From assembly GCA_964425605.1 (NCBI GenBank), contig CAYRNR010000009.1, positions 1-64,000 on the forward strand: a DNA stretch of 64,000 nucleotides. The letters are read 5' to 3'. Positions 33,754 to 42,198 of this stretch are shown in pieces (position 1 is the first letter of the stretch; the number at the start of each line of letters is the position of its first letter). Under the pieces are notes generated by a model that did no database searches, was not told where the DNA came from, and worked only from the letters and a program-made list of their open reading frames with translations. This stretch comes from CAYRNR01 sp964425605 (GTDB taxonomy: Bacteria; Myxococcota_A; UBA796; UBA9615; CAYRNR01). Both the position numbers and the translations under genes were made by a program.

Positions 33754-35511
33754 TCAGTCTCTCTCGTAGCTGATCTCGTCGCGCACGTAGGGTGACACCA
33801 GCGATCCGTTGTTGCCCACCCCGTAGATCTCCAGCGATATCGTGTCCCCGTCCAGGGTCACGTGGACCCAGCCCAGCTCGCTGGCGACGGTGGTGTCCTC
33901 GGCCCCGGGCTCCGGGAACGCGAGCCAGTCGCGGTAGTGGGCCTGATCCCCCTCGGGGGAGGCGACGGACGTGCGGGGGTAGGTGCCAGCGGGGGGCAGG
34001 ACCATGTAGCCGACGCCGTCGTCGGCGCCCCGGCCGTAGTCGCCGGAGGGGGCGAGCTGGCCGTCGTACTGCATGGGCGACAGCCGCTGCGCCAGATGCT
34101 CGTGGCCGCAGAACACCCAGTCGAGCTGGCCCTCGAATGCCGCGGTCGTGGGGCGCAGCAGGAGCTGGCTGGACTCGCTGGTGCGCGTCCCGACGTCGTA
34201 CGCGGGGACGTGCCACTGGGCGAACACCCAGCTCGGCTCACCAGCGCTGGCGATGGCCTCCAGCTCACCGGCGATCCAGGCGTGCTGGTCGCCCTTCTCG
34301 CCGAACCCCCCCGACTCTTCCGAGTCCAGGGTCAGGAACGACGCGTCGCGGACGTCCACCCGGTACACGTGGCCGTCGGCGCTCGATCCGGGCCGGGGCA
34401 GGTAGCGCGCGAAGGTCGAGTCATCGAGGTCCGTGGAGTAGCCGATGTCGTTGTTGCCCAGCGCGGCCACGATGGGCGTGGCCGCGAACAGCTCGCGCCC
34501 GCCGTCGAGGAAGGTCCACCAGTCCCCAGCCTCGTCCTCGGCGGTGAGGTCGCCGGCGAGCAGCAGGCAGGTCAGATCGTCGTGCTCGGCGACGATGGAG
34601 GCGGCCACCGCCCCCCAGCTCTGGGACCCGTCGCCGTGGTCCTGGGCGTCGGAGGCCACCGCGAAGCTCCACGACGAGCCGCCGCCGATGGGCGGCGTGT
34701 GGTAGCGGTGGATCGCAGAGGCGTGCCCCACGTTGTCCAGCACCCGGTAGTGGATGTCGCTGTCCGGGGGCAGGTCCAGCAGGGCCACGTGGTGGACGTA
34801 GTCGGCGCCGTCGCCCATCGCACGTTGCCCGAGGGCCTCGGTCGTGCCGTACTCCACCGTGCCCCGGCACGGCATGGACGTCTCGAAGGTCACCACCACC
34901 CCGGTGCCCGGCTGCGCCTCGTCGGTCCACGCCAGCAGGGGACCGACGTAGGGGAAGAGTACCTGCTGGTGGTAGCCGAGACTCTCGCGGTCGTCGTAGG
35001 TCCTGACCTCCTTGTCGTCGGTGGTGAAGAAGGTCATCTGGATGGCCCGCGCTGCGACGGGGACCTCGAGGTCGTAGGTGTACTCGTCCGTCCCGGCGAC
35101 CATCTCGGCCTCGAGGAAGTAGCGGCTGGCGCCGTCGACGTACTCGTTGAGGTACTCCTCGACGCCCTCGATCTGGGTGTACCCGTCGAAGCCGAAGCGG
35201 ATGCCCAGATCGTCCTGCTCGACCAGCTCTCCGCGGTAGTGCACCACGATGGTGTCCCCGGCCTCGAAGTCCTGGGGGCTGACGAAGACGTCGGGCTCCA
35301 CGTAGGGATCGGCGGAGTCGTCGTCGTCGTCGGGCTGCGCCGAGTCGTCGTCGTCGGGCTGCGCCGAGTCGTCGTCGCCGGTCACCGAGTCGTCGTCACC
35401 CGCGTCGTCGTCGTCCGTGCCGGAGCCACCCCCTGATCCGAACGGATCCGGCCTCGGGCCGCATCCGGCCGAGATCGTGAGCAGCAGCAGGGGTAATAGC
35501 GCGCGCATCAT
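33754..35511 (-). CDS. Metallophosphoesterase lipoprotein with Asp-rich tether
   Basis: The 585-aa protein has a lipoprotein signal (LLTISAGC) and an acidic tether of about 45 residues made of DDDDSAQP units. A CBM25/53-like starch-binding module is suggested by DTIVVHYRGEL and DLGIRFGFDGYTQI (about residues 80-170). A purple-acid-phosphatase-like N-terminal beta domain and the calcineurin-type catalytic domain follow, with VASDAQDHG, LLAGDLT, ALGNNDIGYS, AQWHVPAYD and FCGHEHLAQ. These motifs provide the usual di-metal ligands, although GNHD reads GNND. It is probably an outer-surface phosphatase. Two ATGs occur in a row at 35511 and 35508, with no strong ribosome site. Confidence 0.85.
   Translation of the reverse strand: MMRALLPLLLLTISAGCGPRPDPFGSGGGSGTDDDDAGDDDSVTGDDDSAQPDDDDSAQPDDDDDSADPYVEPDVFVSPQDFEAGDTIVVHYRGELVEQDDLGIRFGFDGYTQIEGVEEYLNEYVDGASRYFLEAEMVAGTDEYTYDLEVPVAARAIQMTFFTTDDKEVRTYDDRESLGYHQQVLFPYVGPLLAWTDEAQPGTGVVVTFETSMPCRGTVEYGTTEALGQRAMGDGADYVHHVALLDLPPDSDIHYRVLDNVGHASAIHRYHTPPIGGGSSWSFAVASDAQDHGDGSQSWGAVAASIVAEHDDLTCLLLAGDLTAEDEAGDWWTFLDGGRELFAATPIVAALGNNDIGYSTDLDDSTFARYLPRPGSSADGHVYRVDVRDASFLTLDSEESGGFGEKGDQHAWIAGELEAIASAGEPSWVFAQWHVPAYDVGTRTSESSQLLLRPTTAAFEGQLDWVFCGHEHLAQRLSPMQYDGQLAPSGDYGRGADDGVGYMVLPPAGTYPRTSVASPEGDQAHYRDWLAFPEPGAEDTTVASELGWVHVTLDGDTISLEIYGVGNNGSLVSPYVRDEISYERD
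35331..35378 (-). repeat. 24-bp tandem repeat coding for DDDDSAQP
   Basis: Two nearly identical 24-base units (one base differs in the last position) encode the acidic tether of the metallophosphoesterase lipoprotein. Unit length is a multiple of three, so copy changes would keep the frame. Confidence 0.85.
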
Positions 35512-35557
35512 CGAGATCCCACGCTAGCACCTCGGCGGCGGGAGCCCAACAGGTTGC

Positions 35558-36463
35558 TCACGCGCTGTCGACGTGCACGCCGTCACCGCCGCAGGCCTTG
35601 ACGTGGTAGAGCGCGGCGTCGGCGGAGCGCACCAGCGCCTCGCCGTCCATCCCCTCGCAGAAGCAGCTCACGCCGATGCTCACGGTGACCTCGCCTCCGG
35701 TCCGGCGACGAACGGAGCCGCAGATCCTCTCCGCGACGGTCCGGGAGCGAACCTCGTCGGCCTCCACGAGGATGATCGAGAACTCGTCGCCTCCGTACCG
35801 GCAGGCCACGTCCACGTCCGTGCGCACGTGGCGGGCGATGCACTCGCCGACCCTGGCGAGCAGGGCGTCCCCCTCCACGTGGCCACGGCTGTCGTTGAAC
35901 GCCTTGAACCCGTCCAGATCGAGCATCAGCAGGGACAGGGGGTGCCCCTGGCGCCGGGCCCGTCTGATCTCCCGGCCGAGGGTGCCGTCGAAGTGACGGC
36001 GGTTGTGCAGCCCGGTGACCGCGTCGGCCGTGCTGGCGTGCCTGAGCTCCTGCTCGAGCTCCCGTTGCTGGCGCAAGAGGGCGACCCGTTGGGCGCCGCG
36101 TTGCACGGCCTCGACCAGCTCGGCGTTGTCGAAGGGCTTGCGGACGTAGTCGGTCGCGCCGTGCTGGAGGGCACACACCGCGCTGTCCAGGGTCGGATAG
36201 GCGGTCATCATCACCGCCACCTGCTCCGGGTGCCCGTCGCGAACCTGGCTCAGGACATCCGTGCCGTCCAGGCCGGGAAGCTGGATGTCCAGGACCAGGA
36301 CGTCGGGCCGGTACGTGTCTACGAACTCCAGGGCCTGCTCGCCCGTCTCCACGGCGTGCACCTCGAAACCGTGAGCCTCGAGCAACGTCGAGATCGACAG
36401 GCGCAGATCCGCCTCGTCGTCCACGACCAGCACACGTGTGGGCTTCGTATTCCTCCTGCTCAT
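35558..36463 (-). CDS. Response regulator with GGDEF (diguanylate cyclase) output
   Basis: The 301-aa protein has a receiver domain (about residues 8-125) with DDE, the phospho-accepting Asp in VLVLDIQLPG, Thr in MMTAYPT and Lys in VRKPF. A helical linker joins it to a GGDEF domain (about 140-300) with an intact RYGGDEF active site. It should make cyclic di-GMP when phosphorylated. The residue that aligns with the Arg of the inhibitory RxxD site is Thr, so product inhibition may be absent. The start at 36463 is preferred because the receiver fold begins there; a longer frame opens at 36502. No histidine kinase is adjacent. It is divergent from the next gene. Confidence 0.9.
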   Translation of the reverse strand: MSRRNTKPTRVLVVDDEADLRLSISTLLEAHGFEVHAVETGEQALEFVDTYRPDVLVLDIQLPGLDGTDVLSQVRDGHPEQVAVMMTAYPTLDSAVCALQHGATDYVRKPFDNAELVEAVQRGAQRVALLRQQRELEQELRHASTADAVTGLHNRRHFDGTLGREIRRARRQGHPLSLLMLDLDGFKAFNDSRGHVEGDALLARVGECIARHVRTDVDVACRYGGDEFSIILVEADEVRSRTVAERICGSVRRRTGGEVTVSIGVSCFCEGMDGEALVRSADAALYHVKACGGDGVHVDSA

Positions 36464-36500
36464 GACCAACGACCCCGACAGACATCCTATCGCCTCTCCC

Positions 36501-37133
36501 ATGGTGGTTGGAGAAATTGATAGAGTGCTTCTCCACGGGAGAAGCTCCGGGAAAGGGCGCGCCGCGTTGTTCGAACTGCTCGAGACCTACTTCTGGTGGC
36601 TCGACCTGGCCATCGCCGTCAGCGTCACGCTGTTCGCTGGCGTGGCCTGCCGGTTCTGGTCCCGCGGCCGGTCCATCCACCGCCTGTTCTGGCTCGGCGT
36701 GGCCGTCGGGCTGACCTGGGAGGTGCCGATCTTCCTGTCGGCCGTGTTCGCCGAGACCCCGGTGATCGTGCTGCACAGCCAGCCACCCGTGCCGCCCATC
36801 ACGCTGATCGTGTTCCACTCCCTGTGGGACGGCGGGCTGTTCCTGGGCGGGGTGGCCCTCGTCTGGGCCGTGGGTCCGCGGCCGATCTTCGAGCGATTCG
36901 CCGTCCGGGAGCTGGTCGTGCTGCTGCTGTGGGGGCAGGTGTCCGAGTTCGCCGTCGAGATCGGCGGCGTGACCAACGACGCCTGGGGGTACGTGGGGAC
37001 CCACGCGTGGAACCCGGTGCTCTTCCACATCCAGGGCCATCCCATCACGCTGGTCCCGCAGCTCATCTGGTTCGCCGCGCCGATCGTGTACTACCTGCTG
37101 GCGCTGAAAATGGAACGGGGTAGGAGGACGTGA
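36501..37133 (+). CDS. Multi-helix membrane protein of unknown function
   Basis: The family is not recognised. The 210-aa product has about five transmembrane helices, starting around FWWLDLAIAVSVTLFAG, and ends in a basic tail (KMERGRRT). The start is uncertain. The ATG at 36501 has no ribosome site, whereas a TTG at 36567 begins just before the first helix and follows both a GGGAAAGGG stretch and a hairpin (36527-36545). The TGA stop overlaps the ATG of the following lipoprotein gene (TGATG), so the two are translationally coupled. It may be a membrane partner or maturation factor for that secreted enzyme (inference). Confidence 0.65.
   Translation: MVVGEIDRVLLHGRSSGKGRAALFELLETYFWWLDLAIAVSVTLFAGVACRFWSRGRSIHRLFWLGVAVGLTWEVPIFLSAVFAETPVIVLHSQPPVPPITLIVFHSLWDGGLFLGGVALVWAVGPRPIFERFAVRELVVLLLWGQVSEFAVEIGGVTNDAWGYVGTHAWNPVLFHIQGHPITLVPQLIWFAAPIVYYLLALKMERGRRT
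36527..36545. promoter_or_regulatory. Short hairpin GCTTCTCC-acg-GGAGAAGC near a gene start
   Basis: Perfect 8-bp arms with a 3-base loop lie between two possible start codons of the membrane-protein gene. If translation begins at the TTG at 36567, this is a leader hairpin or an operator. If at 36501, it lies inside the coding region. Confidence 0.5.
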
Positions 37134-38491
37134 TGAAGCGATGGTTCTCGCTGATGCTGGCGCTGGCGCTGATCCCGGGGAGCTGGGGCTGTGGCGAGGG
37201 TGACGACGACGACGACTCGGCGGGCCCGGCGGGTGACGACGACGACGACTCGGCGGGCCCGGCGGGTGACGACGACGACGACGACGCGGACGACGGCGTC
37301 CACGGCCGCATCGAGGAGATCGATGGCATCGAGGTGCTGCACCTGTGGGGCACCCGCGAGGAGATGGGGTACGCCGAGGGCGCGCTGTACTGCCACCAGA
37401 TGCCGGGGCTGTTCAAGGCCTACATCCTGGAGTACCTCGTGGCGGACTACGGTGTCCCCTACGAGATGATCCAGGCGCTGGTGGAGAACGCCATCGCCCT
37501 GGACGACGGGGACCTCGCCGAGATGGAGGCCCTGTTCCAGGGTGCCGAGGACCACTGCTCCCCCGAGGAGTTCCTGGTGGAGAGCGAGTACCTCGAGGAG
37601 GCCGCCAACGGCAGCCGCGAGCTGGAGTTCGGTGACCTGGTGGCCGCCAACATCCTCGGCGACTTCGGCTGCTCGTCGTTCTCGGTGTGGGGCGAGGCCT
37701 CGGCCACCGGCGACACCATCCACGCGCGCAACTTCGACTGGGCCATCGATCCCGGCGGCGTGTTCCTGGAACAGCACATCCTCAAGACCTACGACTCGTC
37801 CGAGCAAGGTGGCGCCCGGTACGCCTCGCTGACCGTGCCCGGTCTGATCGGCTGCATGAGCTGCATCACCGCCGAGGGCCGCGCCATCACCATGCACAAC
37901 GTCGGCGGCCTCGAGGCCACCCAGTCCACCGGCATCTACCCCCGCATGCTCGCCACCCGCGCCGCCCTGGCAGCCACCTGGCAATCGGACGACCCCGCGG
38001 CCTCGGCCGAAGCGGTGCTCGAGGCCGCGCTCCAGCGCGTGGGCAACAACCTGCACCTCTCCTACCCCACCGGATCGGACAGCCCCGGCGGCGCCGTGGT
38101 GTTCGAGTACGACGGCGCCACGGACCACGAGGACGGCCAGGCCACCGTGCGCGAGCCCGGCTACGACGTCGACCTCACCACCCCCGACGCGGTCGCCTGC
38201 ACCAACCACTACGTGCAGCGCACCGATCCCCCCTCGGAGGGAGACTCCTTCGACCGGCAGCAGACCCTCCTCACCGGCATCGACGCGTCCGTCGCCGCCG
38301 GCGGTCTGGACGCCGACGGCGCCCACGCGCTCATCGCGCAGGTCGCCAACGGGTACACCGCCCACAGCGTGGTCGTGGATTCGGCCGCGGGTGTGTTGAG
38401 GGTGTACGTGGCGCCGGAGCCGGGAACGCCGGCGACGGACGCGGAGCCGCACGTGATCGACCTCACTGCCCTGTTCGACAGCGGTGAGTGA
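37133..38491 (+). CDS. C45-family (Ntn-hydrolase) acyltransferase/amidase lipoprotein
   Basis: The 452-aa protein has a lipoprotein signal (LIPGSWGC, Cys at residue 20) and an acidic tether with two exact DDDDDSAGPAG units. The core matches the acid-ceramidase/isopenicillin acyltransferase-like C45 family: HLWGTREEMGYAEGALY near the start, then GDFGCSSFSVWGE...DTIHARNFDW. The Cys in GCSSF would become the N-terminal nucleophile after self-cleavage. Substrates in the family are amides such as N-acyl amino acids, ceramides or penicillins; the one here is unknown. The ATG at 37133 has TAGGAGG five bases upstream and overlaps the stop of the previous gene. The next gene overlaps its end by eight bases. 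Confidence 0.82.
   Translation: MKRWFSLMLALALIPGSWGCGEGDDDDDSAGPAGDDDDDSAGPAGDDDDDDADDGVHGRIEEIDGIEVLHLWGTREEMGYAEGALYCHQMPGLFKAYILEYLVADYGVPYEMIQALVENAIALDDGDLAEMEALFQGAEDHCSPEEFLVESEYLEEAANGSRELEFGDLVAANILGDFGCSSFSVWGEASATGDTIHARNFDWAIDPGGVFLEQHILKTYDSSEQGGARYASLTVPGLIGCMSCITAEGRAITMHNVGGLEATQSTGIYPRMLATRAALAATWQSDDPAASAEAVLEAALQRVGNNLHLSYPTGSDSPGGAVVFEYDGATDHEDGQATVREPGYDVDLTTPDAVACTNHYVQRTDPPSEGDSFDRQQTLLTGIDASVAAGGLDADGAHALIAQVANGYTAHSVVVDSAAGVLRVYVAPEPGTPATDAEPHVIDLTALFDSGE
37202..37282 (+). repeat. 33-bp tandem repeat coding for DDDDDSAGPAG
   Basis: Two identical 33-base units (37202-37234 and 37235-37267) plus a partial third encode the acidic tether of the C45 lipoprotein. Exact identity at the DNA level suggests recent duplication by slippage. 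Confidence 0.88.
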
Positions 38492-39560
38492 CGTGGGGCC
38501 GGTGCGGCGCGCGGTGCTCCCGTGGGCGCCCGTGTTCGGCCTGCTCCTGGGCTCGTGCGGGGACACCACCTGGAGCGGCGACGGCGCACCTGGACCTGCG
38601 GATGACGACGACTCCGAGTCCACGGATCATGGCGAACGGCCGGAGCACGAGTGGGGCCCGGTGGAGCCGAGTCTGGACGGCTTCGAGCTGATCCCGGCGG
38701 GCTCCTTCACCATGGGGTGTTCGCCGGGAGACACCCAGTGTTGCCGGACCGATTGCTGGTGGCCGTTCGACATCGAGAAGCCCCACGAGGTCGTCCTCAC
38801 CCGCGATTTCTGGATGAAGGCCACCGAGGTCACCCAGGGCGAGCTGCTGACCCTCACCGGCCGCAACCCGACCGTGTTCACCGGCTGCGGCCACGACTGC
38901 CCGGCCGACGGCCTCACCTGGTGGCAGACCGTGGGCTACGCCAACGAACTGTCCATGTCCGAAGGCCTGGTCCCCTGCTACTACTCCGACGAGGCCTCGA
39001 CAGTGCCCTATGACATGGCCGCAGGCGACGCGAGGGCCTGGCCACACTGGGTGGAGGGGCTCGACTGCGAGGGGTATCGGCTCCCCACGGAGGCGGAGTG
39101 GGAGTACGCCGCGCGCGCCGGCACGACGACCCCCCTGTTCACCGGGGACGCCTCCGACGCGAACCTCGATCCCATCGCCTGGTACGGGCGCAACTCCGAC
39201 TGTAGCTACGCCGGGTGCGAGCTGGAGAACTGCCGCGACTCCACGGGGGCGCCGCCTTCGGGCACCCACGCCGTGGCGAGCAAGCTGCCCAACGACTGGG
39301 GGCTGTACGACACGTCGGGCAATCTGTGGGAGTTCGTCTGGGATTTCTTCGGCGAGTACCACGACGGTCCGGTGGAGGACCCCACGGGACCCATCGAGGC
39401 TGCCGCGGGGTTCCACGTGGCGCGGGGGGGGTCCTGGCTCAACTTCACCGTCGAGGCCCGGACGTCGACGCGGGACGGGGACGACTGCACCTGCGACCCG
39501 GACAACGGCCCCGGTTCCCACACGGGATTCAGGCTGGCGCGGACGTACCATCCGGAGTGA
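38484..39560 (+). CDS. FGE-sulfatase (SUMF1-like) domain lipoprotein
   Basis: This 358-aa protein has a lipoprotein signal (FGLLLGSC) and a short acidic linker (ADDDDSES). The full FGE-sulfatase domain shows LIPAGSFTMGC, EVTQGELL, RLPTEAEWEYAARAG, SGNLWEFVWDFF, RGGSWLN and GFRLAR. True formylglycine-generating enzymes use two Cys at the active site. Several Cys are present here, but the canonical pair was not identified, so an oxygen-dependent sulfatase-activating role is not proven. Many relatives have other or unknown roles. The GTG at 38484 overlaps the upstream gene by eight bases; another GTG at 38493 is possible. Confidence 0.83.
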   Translation: MSDVGPVRRAVLPWAPVFGLLLGSCGDTTWSGDGAPGPADDDDSESTDHGERPEHEWGPVEPSLDGFELIPAGSFTMGCSPGDTQCCRTDCWWPFDIEKPHEVVLTRDFWMKATEVTQGELLTLTGRNPTVFTGCGHDCPADGLTWWQTVGYANELSMSEGLVPCYYSDEASTVPYDMAAGDARAWPHWVEGLDCEGYRLPTEAEWEYAARAGTTTPLFTGDASDANLDPIAWYGRNSDCSYAGCELENCRDSTGAPPSGTHAVASKLPNDWGLYDTSGNLWEFVWDFFGEYHDGPVEDPTGPIEAAAGFHVARGGSWLNFTVEARTSTRDGDDCTCDPDNGPGSHTGFRLARTYHPE

Positions 39561-39566
39561 GCCGGC

Positions 39567-42128
39567 CTATCGGGTTTCTTGCGAACTCCCCCTGTTGCGG
39601 CGGCGCAGGAGGAAGAACGCTGCCAGAGCGAGAACAGCCGCCCCTCCCGGGTGCGGGCGAGTCCACAGCTCGCACGAACAGGCCCCGGGTGCCGTGATGA
39701 CCTCGAAGTCGCCGGCCACCTCCACGCCATAGGGATCGAACTCGTACTGGAGCGTCACGACGAACTCGCCGGGGTCGATCGGTTCTTCGGGGGCGATGGC
39801 CATAACGTCCAGGTCCAGGTGCACGCTTTCGCGCCGGACCAGCTCGTCGAGCTGGAACCACAAGGTGGTGTCGACGACCTCGGTGGTCCCGGTGACCGGG
39901 GCGCCGTCCACGCTGAGCAGGGCCTTGCTGGTGGGGCGGAAGCCGTCGGGCGGCTCGATGCGGATGCGGTCGAAGCCGAGGTGTTCGGCGCCCGCCACGG
40001 CGTCGATGGTGAAGGAGAACGACTGCTTGCCCTGGTCGGCCCGGACCTTTCCGGGGGTCATCGCGCCGCTGGCCGATTCCAGGGGGTAGCGGCCGATGGC
40101 GTGCTCGTCGCAGACGATCCTCCAGGGCGATTCGAAGTCGTGGTCGGACCAGCACAGGAGGGCCCGGCCGTCGCTCGTGCCGAGGAGGGCCGGGGTCCTG
40201 GCCAGGTGGTCCCCGTCGCCGAACACGCGGTGCTCGGTGATCAGCCCCTCCTCCACGGCGACCAGGTGGATCTGGGCGCGGTCGACGGCGTCCAGCTGGG
40301 ACCAGGCGATCCAGACACGCTCCCCTTCGGGAAGCAGGGCCGGCTCCCAGGCGCCCACGGCGGCCGACGACAGCACCGACGGCTCGCTGAACGCCTTGCC
40401 TCCGTTGCGGGAGATCGCGTGGTGGACCTGGTAGCTGCCCGACTCCATGTCGGCCCAGACGAGGTGGATTCGGGCGTCGGCGCTGGTGTCGGCGACGGGC
40501 TGGATGCTCGGCGTGATGTGACTGGTGACCGCCCAGTCCCGGTTCTGGAAGCCGCCGCCCTGGGTGGACTTGAGCCAGTAGATCTCGGTGTTCTCGCTGG
40601 GGTTCTCGGCGTCCTCGAAGTCGTTGACGTTGGCGCTGAACACCACGATGTAGTGCCCCGAGCCCGTGTGGACGAGGGCAGCGTCGCGGGGGAACCGGCG
40701 CACGTCGTACAGGTGATCGGTCTGCCGCTTCCAGGTGACGCCGTCGTCGTCGCTGGTCCAGAACCGCAGGGACCGCGCCTGCGGGTTGTTCTCCATCAGG
40801 TGGAGCTCGTCGGTGAACTCGTCGAGCTCGATGTTGGACAGGGGCGTCGCCGCCTTCTCCAGGGGCTCGTCCAGCGAGCTCCGCCAGCCCACGTCCCCGG
40901 CGGTGAGGGTGCGGATGCGCAGGTGCCAGGTCTCGGCGCGCGGCATGAACTCCAGGGTGCCCACGACGAGGTCCTCGCCGTTGGTCCAGACCTCGGGGCT
41001 GTACTGCAGGGCGCCGCCGCTGGGGAAATCCGTGTCGGTCCAGGTCTCGCCCCCATCGTGGGAGGCCTGCACGACGACGTGCTGGGAGCCGGCGGAGTCG
41101 GTGAGGGTGGGATCCTGGTGCTCCCAGGCTCGCACCGCGAGATCGTCCTCGCGCATCATCACCGGAGCGAACTGGCCCCCGTGGCGTTGCGCGCCGTCCT
41201 CGAGCGCCTCGGTCAGCACCCTCCCGCGGGCGTGGGGCATGGAGACGCCCATCAACGAGGCCGCCGTGGGGGCCATGTCCAGCAGGGACACGGGATCGTC
41301 GGTGCGGAAGCCGGCGCGGATGCCAGGGCCGACCATCAGCAGGAAGGACTTGCGGCAGCCGTTGCACGAGCAGTTGTGATCGTGCCAGCCGGTGGAGACG
41401 GAGTCGAAGTGGCGGCCGTGGTCGGTGGTGACGAGCAGGGCCGTGCTGTCGGCGTAGACGGGGTCGTCCTGGAGTTGCTCCCAGAAGTCCACGATCGCCG
41501 CGCTGGCGTGGCCCACGGCGCCGGTGTACCCCGCCCAGTTGCCCGCGTGGCCCATACGATCGCTCTCGTGGAGGTTGAGCAGCACGAGGTTCACCTCGCG
41601 CACCGCCATGATCTCCTCGAGCTGCTCCCAGACCCAGTTGTCCGGCAGCGCCGTGAGGTGGGCGCGGAGCTGGGCTCCCATCTCCGGTCCGTAGCCGGGC
41701 GCCACGCTGTGGTGGCAGTCGATCACCTGGCCCGAGTTGGCCACGACCCAGCACGTGTCGGCGTCCGCGCCGGTCTGGTGACGGTAGAGCTCGAACAGGG
41801 TCGGGTGGCGGGAGCTGAGGTACTGGCGTCCCTCGTAGGCCGGCACCGTGTCGTGGTCCCCCCAGGTCCCCGTGACGAAGACCTGGTGGGCGGGCAAGGT
41901 GATGGTCACGCCGCGGTTCTCCACGGTGGTGAACAGGCTGCCCTGGGGCGCGAGCTCGTCCACCAGCGGCCCGACGAAGCGGGCGTCCGTGTCGTCCATG
42001 GCCTCGGAAGAGCGCACGCCGTCCATGACGACGATGAAGACGTGCTCCACCTGTTGCGCGTTCACGGGCGCAGTCGACAGCAGCGCGGCTGCCACGGCGA
42101 GCGAGCGGGCGAACGGGATGGAAGCCAT
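39567..42128 (-). CDS. Alkaline-phosphatase-superfamily protein with sialidase-like repeats and C-terminal anchor
   Basis: The 853-aa protein has a cleavable signal peptide (ending near APVNAQQ). A type I phosphodiesterase/sulfatase-like domain follows (about residues 28-330), with VVMDGVR, a Thr in VTITLPAHQ, TTDHGRH and WHDHNC as likely metal or nucleophile positions. The next 350 residues carry sialidase-type Asp-box motifs (SHDGGETW, SDDDGVTW, SRNGGKAF), which make a beta-propeller. The C-terminus is CSCE, then a hydrophobic helix and RRRNR, resembling MYXO-CTERM anchors. It is probably held at the cell surface and hydrolyses a phospho- or sulfo-ester. GAGGG precedes the ATG at 42128. Confidence 0.8.
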   Translation of the reverse strand: MASIPFARSLAVAAALLSTAPVNAQQVEHVFIVVMDGVRSSEAMDDTDARFVGPLVDELAPQGSLFTTVENRGVTITLPAHQVFVTGTWGDHDTVPAYEGRQYLSSRHPTLFELYRHQTGADADTCWVVANSGQVIDCHHSVAPGYGPEMGAQLRAHLTALPDNWVWEQLEEIMAVREVNLVLLNLHESDRMGHAGNWAGYTGAVGHASAAIVDFWEQLQDDPVYADSTALLVTTDHGRHFDSVSTGWHDHNCSCNGCRKSFLLMVGPGIRAGFRTDDPVSLLDMAPTAASLMGVSMPHARGRVLTEALEDGAQRHGGQFAPVMMREDDLAVRAWEHQDPTLTDSAGSQHVVVQASHDGGETWTDTDFPSGGALQYSPEVWTNGEDLVVGTLEFMPRAETWHLRIRTLTAGDVGWRSSLDEPLEKAATPLSNIELDEFTDELHLMENNPQARSLRFWTSDDDGVTWKRQTDHLYDVRRFPRDAALVHTGSGHYIVVFSANVNDFEDAENPSENTEIYWLKSTQGGGFQNRDWAVTSHITPSIQPVADTSADARIHLVWADMESGSYQVHHAISRNGGKAFSEPSVLSSAAVGAWEPALLPEGERVWIAWSQLDAVDRAQIHLVAVEEGLITEHRVFGDGDHLARTPALLGTSDGRALLCWSDHDFESPWRIVCDEHAIGRYPLESASGAMTPGKVRADQGKQSFSFTIDAVAGAEHLGFDRIRIEPPDGFRPTSKALLSVDGAPVTGTTEVVDTTLWFQLDELVRRESVHLDLDVMAIAPEEPIDPGEFVVTLQYEFDPYGVEVAGDFEVITAPGACSCELWTRPHPGGAAVLALAAFFLLRRRNRGSSQETR

Positions 42129-42155
42129 GGGGAGACCCTCGGCTGGAGCTTATCA

Positions 42156-42184
42156 GGGGTGGGGAGGGGAGGGGAGGGGAGGGG
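42156..42184 (+). repeat. (GGGGA)n G-rich tract between two minus-strand genes
   Basis: Five or more G4 runs separated by single bases stand between the WXXGXW lipoprotein gene and the phosphodiesterase gene. The plus strand could form a G-quadruplex in the template of both minus-strand transcripts. Confidence 0.8.
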
Positions 42185-42198
42185 TTGTGCGGGAGGGG

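Noticed and set aside
37202..37282. Possible CRISPR-like array
   Set aside because: The repeats are direct, without spacers, in frame and encode an Asp-rich tether; no cas genes are present.
38484..39560. Sulfatase-activating formylglycine-generating enzyme
   Set aside because: The fold matches, but the canonical active-site cysteine pair was not identified and no sulfatase with a C/S-x-P-x-R motif is adjacent, so only the domain family is reported.
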